From Anaeramoeba flamelloides (Eukaryota; Metamonada; Anaeramoebidae), in assembly GCA_027625915.1 (NCBI GenBank), contig JANTQA010000008.1:1753001-1817000 (forward strand): a stretch of 64,000 nucleotides of DNA, given 5' to 3'. The notes beneath the pieces are model-generated. The model was not told the DNA's origin and made no database searches. It saw only the letters and a list, made by a program, of their open reading frames with translations. Numbering within the stretch: position 1 is the first letter of the stretch; each line of letters starts with the position of its first letter. Positions 23,973-34,463 of this stretch are shown piece by piece. Both the position numbers and the translations under genes were made by a program.

Positions 23973-24485
23973 TAATAAACTAAATTTCATAATAAATGGC
24001 CCACCTTACATTTGAATAATGAATTGCTTTTGTATCGTTTTGAAGTTTTTCCTCTCACAATAAAAAGCTTGCAAATGAATCATTTTTTCTCTTTTTTATT
24101 TTTTCAAAAGTGTTTTGTTAAAATGGAAAATGAAAATGAAAATTTTGAAAGAAGTAACAGATGAATTAATGTAAAATTTGGTTTCAAATATGAAAAAGAG
24201 ATTAGATTTAGTTATTCAAATGGAAGGGGAATCGATAAATGGGTTTTTTTACTTATTTAAATTGTCTATTTTTCATGTAATGCTTCCTTTAAAATAAATT
24301 TCCCAATTTTTTTTAACCGTTTTTTTTATTTTTCTTTCTTTTATTTTTAGACAAAAAATAAATATCTCTTGAGTATAGTATTGAATATTAAAATCTAAAT
24401 TTTTATATTATAATAGATAACTTCAATTATTAAAAATATTTTTATTTAAAATTTGATTTTTAATGGGCCATTATTATGAAAGATA

Positions 24486-24656
24486 GTTTATTTGATTTGT
24501 AATTGTGAAAAATTTTTTCACATCCTATTTCGATTTATCTTTCAAAATGGGTTCTTTTCTAGAAAGAAGAGTAATATAGTTTGTAGTTTCTATTTGAAAA
24601 AGGAGTATCTTGAAAATGAAGTACAAATTTTTTCTCGTTTATAATTCAAATACCAG
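24486..24656 (+). mobile_element. MITE family A, diverged copy
   Basis: The right end (TATAATTCAAATACCAG) and the GAAAATGAAGTA segment match copy 1. The left end is diverged (TTTATTTGATTTGTAATTG). Length is ~171 bp. Confidence 0.6.
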
Positions 24657-24973
24657 TTAAATTTCTTTTTTGATGATATAACTTTATGAAATCAATACCA
24701 GACTTAATTAACATTTATAATTGGGTTCTTGAGTCCAACAATGTATGAGTTTTCAATAAAAAAGAAAACATGCTTTTTATTTTGAAGATCAAATTAAACT
24801 TTTATGTACATGTTATTTTGACAAAAGTAAACTGATTCTCTTTTTTCAATTTTGAAATCTGACTTTAACTGTGGTTTATTAGTTCACAAATGTACTCAAT
24901 AAATTTAAAAAGAAATACCAAAACAAGGAAACACAAATCATGAATTATAATCTCATGGTTTGAAAACTTATTA

Positions 24974-25141
24974 TGGGTATTTGAATTTTGATTTTCAAAA
25001 AATTTTTACGAACCCTTTCCATTTTTTCTTCTATTATTATAGTTCCCAAAAAAGTACTAAGTTGCATTTTGTGGTCTCGCTTTCAAAAAGGAAATTTGAA
25101 AATGAAGTGAAAATGATTCCCATTTAATATCAAAATAACAG
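24974..25141 (+). mobile_element. MITE family A, diverged copy
   Basis: The left GGGTATTTGAATTT and right GAAAATGAAGTGAAAATG with ATAACAG then TA match the family. The core AGTACTAAGTTGC is shared with the copy at 32857-33019. Length is ~168 bp. Confidence 0.65.
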
Positions 25142-25149
25142 TAGTAAAA

Positions 25150-25290
25150 TAACAAAAACAAATATCAGAATTTTGTTATTGTTCTTTTCAAAATAGAGTT
25201 TTCATCGTAAGTAGATTACAATTTGATGACTCTATTTGAAAAAGTAAAATGCATAAATTGGAATTAATTCCTATTTATTCTTCTAATACC
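25150..25290 (+). mobile_element. MITE family A, degenerate copy (tentative)
   Basis: The core CAAAATAGAGTTTTCATCG-AAGTAG and the right arm TTCCTATTTATTCTTCTAATACC resemble family A, but the ends are not well preserved. Confidence 0.35.
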
Positions 25291-26311
25291 AAAAATAAAG
25301 ATTTTTTTTGGTGTAGATAGGCCATAATGAATTAATTCAATTTTATAAAAATTATTTATTGTACTGACTCGTAAATGACTTAACAAAGATTGTAGAGACT
25401 TGTGTTTGTCTGTTTAATATTCTTATTTTAATTGATAAGAAAATAATACTCTGTTTTTAAAATTATGATAAAATTATATTCGAATACACAACACTAGATT
25501 GTTTAATTCTATGAGATACAAGAATTTGTAGGATAATTATCAATTACAAATTAGAAACCTGATAATATTTTCAAAAATTCACAATTAAAAATCTTCAAGT
25601 ATAATTGACTTGGTGGACTAATATGTTATCACAAATTTAGTTTAGTTTCAAGTGACATTTACAATTTTTCCTTTAAAATGGAATTCGGAGAAAATAGAAG
25701 AAAAATTTTCAATTTTGAAGATCTTTGATTTTGGTAAAGTGGTCTTTAAAGCAAATAGATGATTTTTTCTTCAAGGCTAATGTTCAAGTTCCCACTAAAA
25801 AAGTTGAAGAAACAATGTCGTAAATTTTAATTAGTTTATTTAAAGAAGAAAATAAGAAAAAAAAAAACAAGAAAAAATAATCCAATATTTTTACGATTTT
25901 AAAAAACAAAAAAAAAAAAAAAAGAAATCAAAAAAATTAAAAAAAGAACATGATCTTGATATTAAATGATTTATTTGGTTGCCATGTTAGATACATTATA
26001 GTAACTTCTTTACAATATGAATTATTTGGTGATTTAAAAAGAAGGAAGCACAAAAAACAACTCAGAAAAGTTGTAAAAAAATTATAAAAAAACAACAAAA
26101 AAAAAAAATTGAAAAGTTAGCAGAAAAGAACAAGAACGGGACAAAAGTTCAACACTTCAATTTCACCCACTATGGTTACTTTGTGTTTGGTTTTCCAAAA
26201 CATTTTGATCTGTGTTTTGATAAATACCCCAAGCAATTTTGCAATATTTTTTTTTTTTCTTTGTAATCGAGTTCCTCACACTTCCCAAATTTCAAGAATA
26301 ATCTTAATGAA

Positions 26312-28060
26312 ATGGAGGCTATAAAGGAATCGTTTGACTATCGTTGTAAAAGAAAAAGAAAAAGAAAGAGAAACAGAAATGCCACTGGTAAAAGGAAGAT
26401 AAGCAAAACAAAAATTGTACAAGTAAACGAAGGATCTGGATCTTTTTACTACCAACCAAAATTGAAAAGAACAAATCATTTTTCAAGGCTTTCGAGATTT
26501 CTTCCGCTTCGATCAACTTTTCAGGAATCACAACTCAAGATTGGTCTAAAGAAAAAAACAAATTTAAGTGGAAGAAAGAAAGAAGAAGAAGAAAAAGATC
26601 AGAAAAAAAAACCAAAAAAAAGAAGGCGAAGAAAAAAAAACAAAGACACCCGACCAAGAAGGAAACAAAAAAACCAAAAGATTTACCTAGCAAAACTCAG
26701 ATCAACGATTTTGCCCAATACTGAAAAAACTTCTCAACAAAGCAAATACAAAATTGCGTCTCGAATGGAAGAAACAAGGATTTTGACTTTTGTGGAAAAA
26801 ACCAAAGGGGATTCCAAATTAAGAGAATTTTGGGGCTGCAAAGAGAATTGCATCCGTGACGAACAAAAATTGATGAGACAAACAAAAAAGAAGTACGGGT
26901 TCAACACATTCAAATATCCTGTTGACTATTTAATTGAAAGATCGTTAGAGGGGAGATCGTGTCTTGAATTGGAAACAAATTTGCGCCTGTCTTTGGGATT
27001 AAATCAGTCCCAGGGCAATGTGGGGTTAAATCTAAGTAAAAAAGAATTGAAGGTTCTTGATGCACCTGGGCTCGTTGACGATTTCTATTTAAATGTCTTG
27101 GACTGGTCACAGCCAAGTGACCTTGTAGCTGCGGCACTAAACAGGTCTCTGTATATTTGGGACGTCACCAACGAAGTGTCCATGGAGCTGTTTGAAGCGA
27201 AAAGCCAAATATGCTCTGTGTGCTGGAACCCCGTTTCGCCAACGGTATTAGTGGGCTTGAATTCGTCACAGATCCAGTTGTGGGACAACGAAAAAAAGGT
27301 GTGCATCCGTAAATGGAATTCACACAACCAAAGGGTTTCGGTCCTCAGTTGGGGCAACGGGAACTTTTTCACATCGGGGTCAAGGGACTCGATGATCATC
27401 AACCATGACCTAAGAGCGCAAAACGAATCCCAGCAAGTCTTGAAAATGCACAAGCAAGAAATCACAGGCCTGGAATGGTCAAACGACTCCTTGAAGCTGG
27501 CAAGTGGCGGCAACGACAACATGTTGCACGTTTGGTCACGTGAAAATTTCTCTCGGCCAGTTGCATCCTTTAAGCATAAGGCTGCTGTCAAGGCAATTGC
27601 TTGGTGTGGGTGGCAGTCGAACCTTCTCGTTTCTGGCGGTGGCTCTAATGACCAAACAATCTCGGTCTTGGATCTCAATAAGATAAAAAGAATCAGGAAG
27701 GTAAAGACAGGCGCACAGGTGTCGTCAATTGTGTTTGGAAATGACAGAGTAATTGCCTCTGGCCACGGAATGAATTCAAACCAAATAAAGCTCTGGAAAT
27801 TCCCCCAATTAGAACTCGTCGGTGAATTGAATGGACATAAAAAACGAGTCCTAAACTTGGCGATTTCAAAAGACAAATCAAATCTTGTTTCCTGTGCGGG
27901 TGACGAATCAATCAGGTTTTGGAAAATTGGTTTGAAAAAGGAGTTGAAGGAAAAGAACAAAATTAAAAAAAGAAACCTTGATTCTGTGCTGTCTTGGAAA
28001 AAAATTTGGAATGGTGAAAAATCAAATTTAGTTAAAAATTGGGAGAAAACGTTCAGATAA
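26312..28060 (+). CDS. Cdc20/Cdh1 (Fizzy-family) WD40 activator of the APC/C
   Basis: This 582-residue protein starts at ATG 26312 and ends in TAA. The first ~245 residues are very basic (runs of KR) and contain SRFLPLR at 61-67, a plausible C-box (family form DR[FY]IPxR). The core begins with VLDAPGLVDDFYLNVLDW (about 247), the signature that precedes the propeller in Cdc20 and Cdh1, and continues through about seven WD40 blades to near 545 (e.g. LASGGNDNMLHVW, LVSCAGDESIRFW). Family members recruit degron-bearing substrates to the anaphase-promoting complex. The C-terminus is FR rather than the usual IR tail. Cdc20 and Cdh1 cannot be told apart by eye. The reverse-strand frame of 291 codons here is a shadow. 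Confidence 0.92.
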   Translation: MEAIKESFDYRCKRKRKRKRNRNATGKRKISKTKIVQVNEGSGSFYYQPKLKRTNHFSRLSRFLPLRSTFQESQLKIGLKKKTNLSGRKKEEEEKDQKKKPKKRRRRKKNKDTRPRRKQKNQKIYLAKLRSTILPNTEKTSQQSKYKIASRMEETRILTFVEKTKGDSKLREFWGCKENCIRDEQKLMRQTKKKYGFNTFKYPVDYLIERSLEGRSCLELETNLRLSLGLNQSQGNVGLNLSKKELKVLDAPGLVDDFYLNVLDWSQPSDLVAAALNRSLYIWDVTNEVSMELFEAKSQICSVCWNPVSPTVLVGLNSSQIQLWDNEKKVCIRKWNSHNQRVSVLSWGNGNFFTSGSRDSMIINHDLRAQNESQQVLKMHKQEITGLEWSNDSLKLASGGNDNMLHVWSRENFSRPVASFKHKAAVKAIAWCGWQSNLLVSGGGSNDQTISVLDLNKIKRIRKVKTGAQVSSIVFGNDRVIASGHGMNSNQIKLWKFPQLELVGELNGHKKRVLNLAISKDKSNLVSCAGDESIRFWKIGLKKELKEKNKIKKRNLDSVLSWKKIWNGEKSNLVKNWEKTFR

Positions 28061-29470
28061 TGCGTTCGTCTGTTATTTTTTATTTTTTTTTTCTTTTGGT
28101 TTTTGGGGATTTGGTTTTCTCAAGAAACAAAAAAAAAAAAAGATCGGTTTTTTTTTTATTAATTTTTTTATCTTGATGAATTAGACTTCATTGATTTTAT
28201 TTACTGTTTTATTTTTAAAGCCCAAGAGTTTCTTTTTCATCAAAATAAAATAATGATAAAAAGGATTAAAAAATAAAATTATTTAGAAATAAATTTGTTT
28301 TTAACTTGTTTAAATAAGTTTTTTCATCATTTTACAAGTTGAACTATGGAAACTTATTAAATTTTACATCATAATTTTTACTTTTTTTTAGATAGTTCTA
28401 TAATTTTAAAAGTCGATAAAGTTTTACACAAATTTTGGTTCAGAAACATTCGGGAATTTGGGTTTCAGAAAATTCTTTTGCCACACTTATAAATATTCTC
28501 CTTTTATAGAGACAAAGGTGTCTAAGAACTTCCGTCTATATACCAAATTTGAAATTTAAAAAGCGAAATATTTTCATCTCGTTCTTTTTTTCCAATTCTT
28601 CAGATTCTGTCATTTTGGAATTTTATTTCAAATAAAGTATACCTTGAACCCACAATGGTCCAAAAATAGCATTAAAAAGGTAAAAAACAAATAAATAGAG
28701 ATTTATAATTTCAACATAATCCTTTGAAATTGATTAACAAAAAAAAATACGGAAAACAAAGTGAAACTTTTTTCCCATTTATTTTAGCAAACTTCAATGA
28801 TAAAATTAATATTTTTTTGAAAATAAGGAGTTTTAGTTGTTTATTTTTTGTTCTATTACCAATCCCACTTACCTCAGTATAATAAGGAAGAGTGGTCTTG
28901 ATTTGTTGGAAAATTATTAAATTTTCCAAGGTTAATAATAGGAATCACCAAGATATAACTTAAATAAGAAACTAATTAAATAAATATCTTCTCAGGTTTA
29001 TTTTTAAGGATTACATAAAAGGCGTTTTATAGTAGAACAAAATAAAAAACTATAAATTAAATTATTTTTTCAAAAATGAAATATTTTATTACAAAAAAAA
29101 AAAAAAACCAGTGTATGAAAATATGCCTATGTATCATTATTAATTAATAAAAAATAGGGAAATTATTGTGTAATTTACAACAGTTAAAGCCACATGATTA
29201 TATTAATGGAAGAAAATTTTTTATAAAAATAATAATTAACGGACCTAAAGTTCATAAAAGTTAGGTATCACTAGAATACCCATTAATTAGTTGATAACTG
29301 TAAGTTGATCTACTTATTTTGAAAAAAAAAATAACTTAAAATATTAAGACATCACTTTTCGCACATGTGTATGAACTTGGATAATCATCTTTTTATGGTT
29401 GTTTTTTGATTGGTTGAATATTATTCGAACAAGTTCAATTAAATTTGTCACCATTTTAAAAAGTATACAA

Positions 29471-30736
29471 TAGAGGTTTTGATGATAACATATATTATCA
29501 TGATATTAACAATAAAATCGCGATAATATTAAAAATCGTGATGAGTCTAACTTTATCGCGAAAAATCATAAAATCGCAATAAACAACATTATCGCGATAT
29601 TCACATTATCGCGAAAAAATGAAAAATTATTTTTTTGAGATTACCTTCAAAAAATCTCTTGACTTTTACAAAGTCTTGAGACTTTTACAACACTTTCCCC
29701 TTTCATAAATGTCAGAAAGTGTTTATAAGTGCCGTGTACTGTCTTCAAGTGTTTGAAAGTTTTGAAAGACAGAAAACTTTTTAAAAGGGATTGAGTTTGG
29801 TTTGTTGTGGAAAAAAATTTTATTCTTTTCATTTTTTTTTTTACAAAATATAAAATCTCAACAAAAGTTTATGATCAAACTAATAATTACCCATTCCAAC
29901 AATATAATTGAATATAAGATAGATGTGTTTTCTTCCAATGGGGTTGTTACCTTCACAATTTTAAATAGCAAAAAAGAATAAAGAATAATTTTCCTTCTTA
30001 TTACTGATCGATCAAACAAAAACCTCGAAGCTCTAATTGTGTTTTCTGTCCAATATAAAGATGCTCAAAGTAGAAAAAGAACAAGAAGACAAATCTATAA
30101 AAAATCTTAATAATTGGTGATCATCTGGCAAGGATGTTGTGAAAGCTAATGAAAAGTATGCCGACCCCTTTTAGCTTTCTGAGAATATTGAAAATCTTTT
30201 AACCCAAGAACACATTCTTTAAAGAACGGACAAAGGGTTGGTTGTTTTAGAAGGTCTTTTATTCAACTCAATTTATAACACCACGATTAACTGAAAAAAT
30301 ATTTATTTCTATTTATTTCTTATTGTTGTTGATCTTAAAGGATCGATAGGTTTGTCAACTAAATAAAATGAAAATACAATAAAACTCTTGGATTTGATCC
30401 TTGATTGGATCAAGAATCTTTTTTGTTGTTTTTTCAAAGAATGACTTTTTTTCACCGAAGCTATTTTTTGATCAAAAAAAATTTTTTTGTAAAAATATTT
30501 CTCAATTAACCCAAAAACCCATCAACTATTATATCGCGATTACTTTTTAATCGCGATATTTTGGCATTTATCGCGATTTTATAGAATTATTGCCATTTGT
30601 TAGAATATCGTGATTTGTTATATTATCGCGATAATATTGAATATCGCGATTTTCTGATATTATCTCGGTTTGATGGAAATTATTGCGATTTTTGTAACTT
30701 TATCGTGAATTAATCATGTTATTATCAAAACCTCTA
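29471..30736. mobile_element. hAT-like DNA transposon remnant with TCGCGA subterminal arrays
   Basis: The ends are inverted repeats: left TAGAGGTTTTGATGATAACA and right, read inward, TAGAGGTTTTGATAATAACA. TAGAG fits the hAT terminal consensus YARNG. Flanks TATACAAT (29464-29471) and ATTACAAT (30737-30744) resemble a worn 8-bp target duplication, though the first overlaps the terminal T. Both ends carry several spaced palindromes of the type ATATCGCGAT (about 29510-29620 and 30530-30650), like subterminal transposase-binding arrays. The 900 bp interior has no transposase-length frame, so the element is non-autonomous or decayed. Confidence 0.75.
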
Positions 30737-31254
30737 ATTACAATTTCCAGAGTCTGGTTCTCAAATAAAAGAAATTTTTCTACCATTACAAAAAAAATTT
30801 CATAACCATTGTGGAAAAAAAGTGAAATAGGAAAAAAAGTGAAACATGGTTTTTAATAGGAACATTACTGAAAATGAAAAGTAGGATCAATGAAAAAAAG
30901 AATAAATAAATAAATAAATAAAGACAAAATGAAGTATTCAGCATAATAACCGTTTTTTTTAATACTATCTTAATAAGGGTTTTTCTTTGATTGATCAATT
31001 ATTAAAAATTTGTTTAAAAAATTAACTATTTTTGAGAATCCCCAAAACTACACTAAAAATTTCGATAAATCAAGTAGATTTAAATTGTATTTGTTGGGTT
31101 GATTGAAAATAATATAATGGGTTATTATTTGAAGTTAATTGGTTTCTTCTTTTTATTGATTTTACTTTTCGTTTTCAGTAAGGTTCCTAATTTAAAACCG
31201 TGTTGAGCTTTTTTTCCTGTTTCACTTTTTTCCACAACGGTAATATTTATAATT

Positions 31255-31775
31255 AATAATACTGTTGTCAAATCCATACATGTAGTAAAGTTTAATCGGT
31301 TTTTCAAAATAAAAGATGCTTTTTTTATTGTTCTAGAAGAGCTAGACATCAACTGATCAAAGAAACCAAAAATAGACCCTAAAGTAAATACAGTATTGGT
31401 TTATTAAAGTTCTATTATTTTAAAAGAAATTCTGAAAAATAAAATATCAAATTAAAACATTTATCTCATAAAATAGAGAGTAAATTTTTTATTCATTTCA
31501 ATTTTTCAGAAAAATTCAAAATCTGAAAAAATTAGGAAAAATTTTCAACACTTTTCCTTCCTAATGTTAAATTTTACTTCAAAATATCAAGGAATCTCCC
31601 TTCAAAATTGATTTGAACTTAGGTGTAATATTGGGTAGTGATTGGATGTTCCATTGGAAAAAGAAGAAAAAAAAATCACAGTTTTTTATTTATAGCTATG
31701 AATCTAGTCTTTGGGCACACATTATTTTGATCATAGTAATTTCTCGGGTTATTTTTATTCACTAGATTTTATTTA
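31255..31775 (+). repeat. Dispersed repeat family B, copy 2
   Basis: It aligns with 5145-5690 through ACATCAACTGATCAAAGAAAC, GTTCTATTATTT, AAAATATCAAGGA and ACATTATTTTGATCA. Class unknown. Confidence 0.55.
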
Positions 31776-32212
31776 ATTTGTAATCTTTGGATAAAAGATC
31801 AAAAGATTCTTTACTAAGATGAAATGGTAGAGTGTGTAATGTATATTCAAAATTCATTTGGAAAGTACCACCTTAATATTAGAACAATCATTTCCAAAAA
31901 AATCTATTGGGTTCAATGCTAAAATAATTGCTCGTTGTTCCCAGTACTAACAGAAAAACAAAAGAATCAATCAAAAAATGTGTTCATTTATAAAAAATGA
32001 TCAAAGTTTCAAAAAAAACAGTGAAATATTCATCTTAAAAGAAATATTGTTAAATTACTTAGTGAGACTTACGTAATTGTTTTGGAAAAGAAAGTAAATT
32101 AAGACAAACCAAATAATGGAAGATAGAAGAAATGAAGAAGATAAAAATAATTTCTTATCATACATTTTTCTTTTTTTTTTAATCTTGAATTTTTGATCTC
32201 GATTACACAATA

Positions 32213-34436
32213 ATGGAAAAAACAACAAATTCATTTCGTTTTACAAGATTTGCTTTATTTATTAAAGAGATCCCCTATTCTGTTGACGAAACTACACTCC
32301 AAGATTTTTTTAGTGACATTGGGCCTGTGGCTGGATGTTCGATAGCACGAGACAGTATGGGTGAATCCAAAGGGTTTGGTTTTATTAAATCCGAAACAAA
32401 GATGATTCCGCTCGTGCTATTGAGAAATTTCATGATCCAAATTCTTGGGACGAAGATTAATTGTTGAACCCGCAAAACCCAAAGAGAGGGAAGAAAGGAG
32501 CCCAAAGTCAAAAGATGAAAAGCCAACCGATGAAAAGTCAAGGGATCAAAAACCAAAAAATTTTAAAAGCCACTATGAAAAAAAAAAGCGTTAGGTGACT
32601 CTGTTGAAATGGAGGTGTTATCAGAGATGTTTGGTATTGATGAAATTATTGAAGACAGTGAAATTCCTACAAACAAAAAAGAAAAAGAACAACAAACAAA
32701 AAGAAAAAGAACAACAAAGAAGGAAAGAAAGAGAAAAACGAAAAGACAAGGAAAGAGAAAAACCGAAAGAAAAAGAACGAAAGAAACAAAGCAAGACTCA
32801 CCAAGGCAAGGAGCTTTCAAAGGAAAACAAAGAAATTAATAAATTCGGTTTTGATACTGGTATTTGAATTTGAAAAGAGACAATATTTTCACGTGATTGT
32901 TAATATTTTTCTTGTTCAAATAGAGAGTACTAAGAAGTAGGTTGCCAATTAAAAACTTGTTAAGAAAAGGAAATTGGAAATGAAGTGAAAATTTTTCCCA
33001 TTTGGAATTCAAATACCAGTAGTAATGCCAAAATTATTGTGAGAAACGCACCTTTCCAATTGACAAAAAAAGAAGTTTTAAAAGTCTTTAGGAAAGTTGG
33101 TGATGTTTATGATGTTTTCTTCCCAAAGGGAAAAAAAGGATTTTTTTTTGTGCAATATCGAACAAAGAAAACGGCAGAAAAAGCTGTAAAAACTTTAAAC
33201 GAAAGCAACTTTAAAGGGAGAACAATAGCTGTTGATATGTCTTATCCAAAACAACATTTTGAAAGGAAAATGAAACAATTTCAAAATTTACAAAAAAAGA
33301 AAGAAAAAGAAGACGAGGAAAAAAAGGAAAAAGAAACAAAAAAAGGAAAAGGAAAAGGAAAAGGAAATGAAAAGGAAGAAGAAGAAGAAGAAGAAGAACC
33401 CGATAATGGCGAGAGTGACGACAGCGATGAAGGAACAGAGGAAGATGAGGAGGAGATGGGTTCTGTCTCAGACTCAATTTCCGATTCCGGTTCCGATTCT
33501 GATTCTGATTTCGAGCAAGAAGAACTGGATTACGAAGAAATCAAGAAAAAAAAAAATGAAGAAAGGAATCTTCGAACACTATTTTTAAGAAATTTAACCT
33601 TTGAAGCAACACCTGAGGATTTGAAAAAGGAATTTGGACTATTTGGAGAAGTTGAATCTGCACTAATTGTCAAGGATAAAGTCACACAAAAGCCAACTGG
33701 ATCAGCCTTTGTAACATTTAAAACTGTCGAGGCATCAAATGTGGCATTAGAAAGGGGCCAGGTAAAAACTCGGGCTGGTGGCAACAAAGAAGGTGAAAAT
33801 GAAAAAAATTTAAAATGGAACAGAAAAACCTTTGTTTCTGATCTGTTTAGTCAATCTGGGATCACCATTTTGGGAAGAACAGTACGAATTTCCCGGGCAC
33901 TCTCAAGAACGGGAGTTAAAAAACTCGAAGACGATAAAAAATTAAAGGAACAGGAATCAAGGAACCTCCATTTAGCAGAAATTGGAGAAATTAAACCCGA
34001 CGATCCCTTATTTTCGAAATTATCGAAAAACGATCGAAAAAAAAGAGAAAAGGCCAGGCAAGCCAAAATAAAAAAATTAAAAAATGAAAAATATTTTGTA
34101 TCCAAAACAAGGCTGAGTGTGAGAAACCTTCCCAAAAGGATTGACGAAATTTCATTAAAGCAAATTTTTGAAAGCGTTCTTGAAAGGAAGAAAAAGGGGA
34201 AAAACCAAAATAACAACAATAATGGAAAAAGCAAGCAAAATAAAGTGTTGAAAGTAAACATTGTCCAACGACCGGAAGGCGATTCTTCCAGGTTTGGGTT
34301 TGTGCTATTCAAAAACCATAACGAGGCATTGACAGCGTTGAAGAAAACAAACAATAACCCAAATATATTTGGTGAAAACCAGAGACTAATCGTTGAATTC
34401 TCAATAGAGGACCAAAGGAAGATCGATCTTCTTTAG
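32213..34436 (+). pseudogene. RBM28/Nop4-like RNA-binding protein gene, disrupted
   Basis: Four RRMs can be read in order. RRM1 (from ATG 32213; LFIKEIPYSVDE, KGFGFIK), RRM2 (33022-33250; KIIVRNAPFQ, GFFFVQY), an acidic stretch, RRM3 (33585-33900; LFLRNLTFEA, GSAFVTF) and RRM4 (34105-34420; RLSVRNLPKR, FGFVLF). This is the layout of RBM28/Nop4, nucleolar factors for 60S ribosome assembly. The 5' part is broken: reading continuity needs frame changes near 32393, 32440, 32585 and 32670-32700, the first three each one base short in or near A runs, and a family A MITE lies at 32857-33019. Past the MITE the frame is clean to TAG 34434-34436. The long frame after the MITE has no ATG before the end of RRM2; its apparent start at 32985 is GTG. 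Either a decaying gene or uncorrected homopolymer errors plus a real insertion. Confidence 0.75.
32857..33019 (+). mobile_element. MITE family A inserted in the RBM28/Nop4-like coding sequence
   Basis: The element is 163 bp with ends CTGGTATTTGAATT and AATTCAAATACCAG, flanked by TA at 32855-32856 and 33020-33021. Taking away the element and one TA (165 bp) joins GAT AGT AAT GCC in one frame, linking the basic linker after RRM1 to RRM2. As it stands it brings an in-frame TGA at 32865-32867. Its GT..AG boundaries (32860-33019) would span 160 nt and so would not keep frame if spliced. Confidence 0.9.
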
Positions 34437-34463
34437 AATAGAAGAAAAAGGAAATTTGAAAAA

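Larger units (their letters stand above)
19769..26311. other. Intergenic spacer rich in MITEs and T/G homopolymers
   Basis: No gene is supported. Frames at 19983-20277 (+), 20370-20570 (-) and 22991-23197 (+, poly-Phe from a T tract) look accidental. The spacer contains part of a family F repeat, element H, two T-run/G-run junctions and a cluster of three or four family A MITEs between 23806 and 25290. The last ~1 kb before 26312 is A-rich and would hold the promoter of the Cdc20-like gene; no motif is clear. Confidence 0.55.
28061..32212. other. Intergenic spacer with hAT-like element
   Basis: No gene is supported. The spacer contains the hAT-like element at 29471-30736 and a family B repeat at about 31255-31775, over which a 75-codon reverse frame (31125-31352) runs and is therefore discounted. 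The rest is AT-rich. Confidence 0.55.

Noticed and set aside
27085-27960. 291-codon reverse-strand frame
   Set aside because: It is antisense to the WD40 propeller of the Cdc20-like gene and shows no recognisable domain.
31125-31352. 75-codon reverse-strand frame
   Set aside because: It partly overlaps the family B repeat and is not kept in the other copies.
32860-33019. MITE read as a simple GT-AG intron
   Set aside because: Its 160 nt span between GT and AG would not keep the frame shared by both sides, whereas a 165 bp TA-duplicating insertion does. RNA data could still overturn this.
32985-33020. MITE supplying a new start codon for a truncated RRM2-4 protein
   Set aside because: The apparent start at 32985 is GTG; the ATG at 32980 is in a different frame and no in-frame ATG lies upstream of the end of RRM2.
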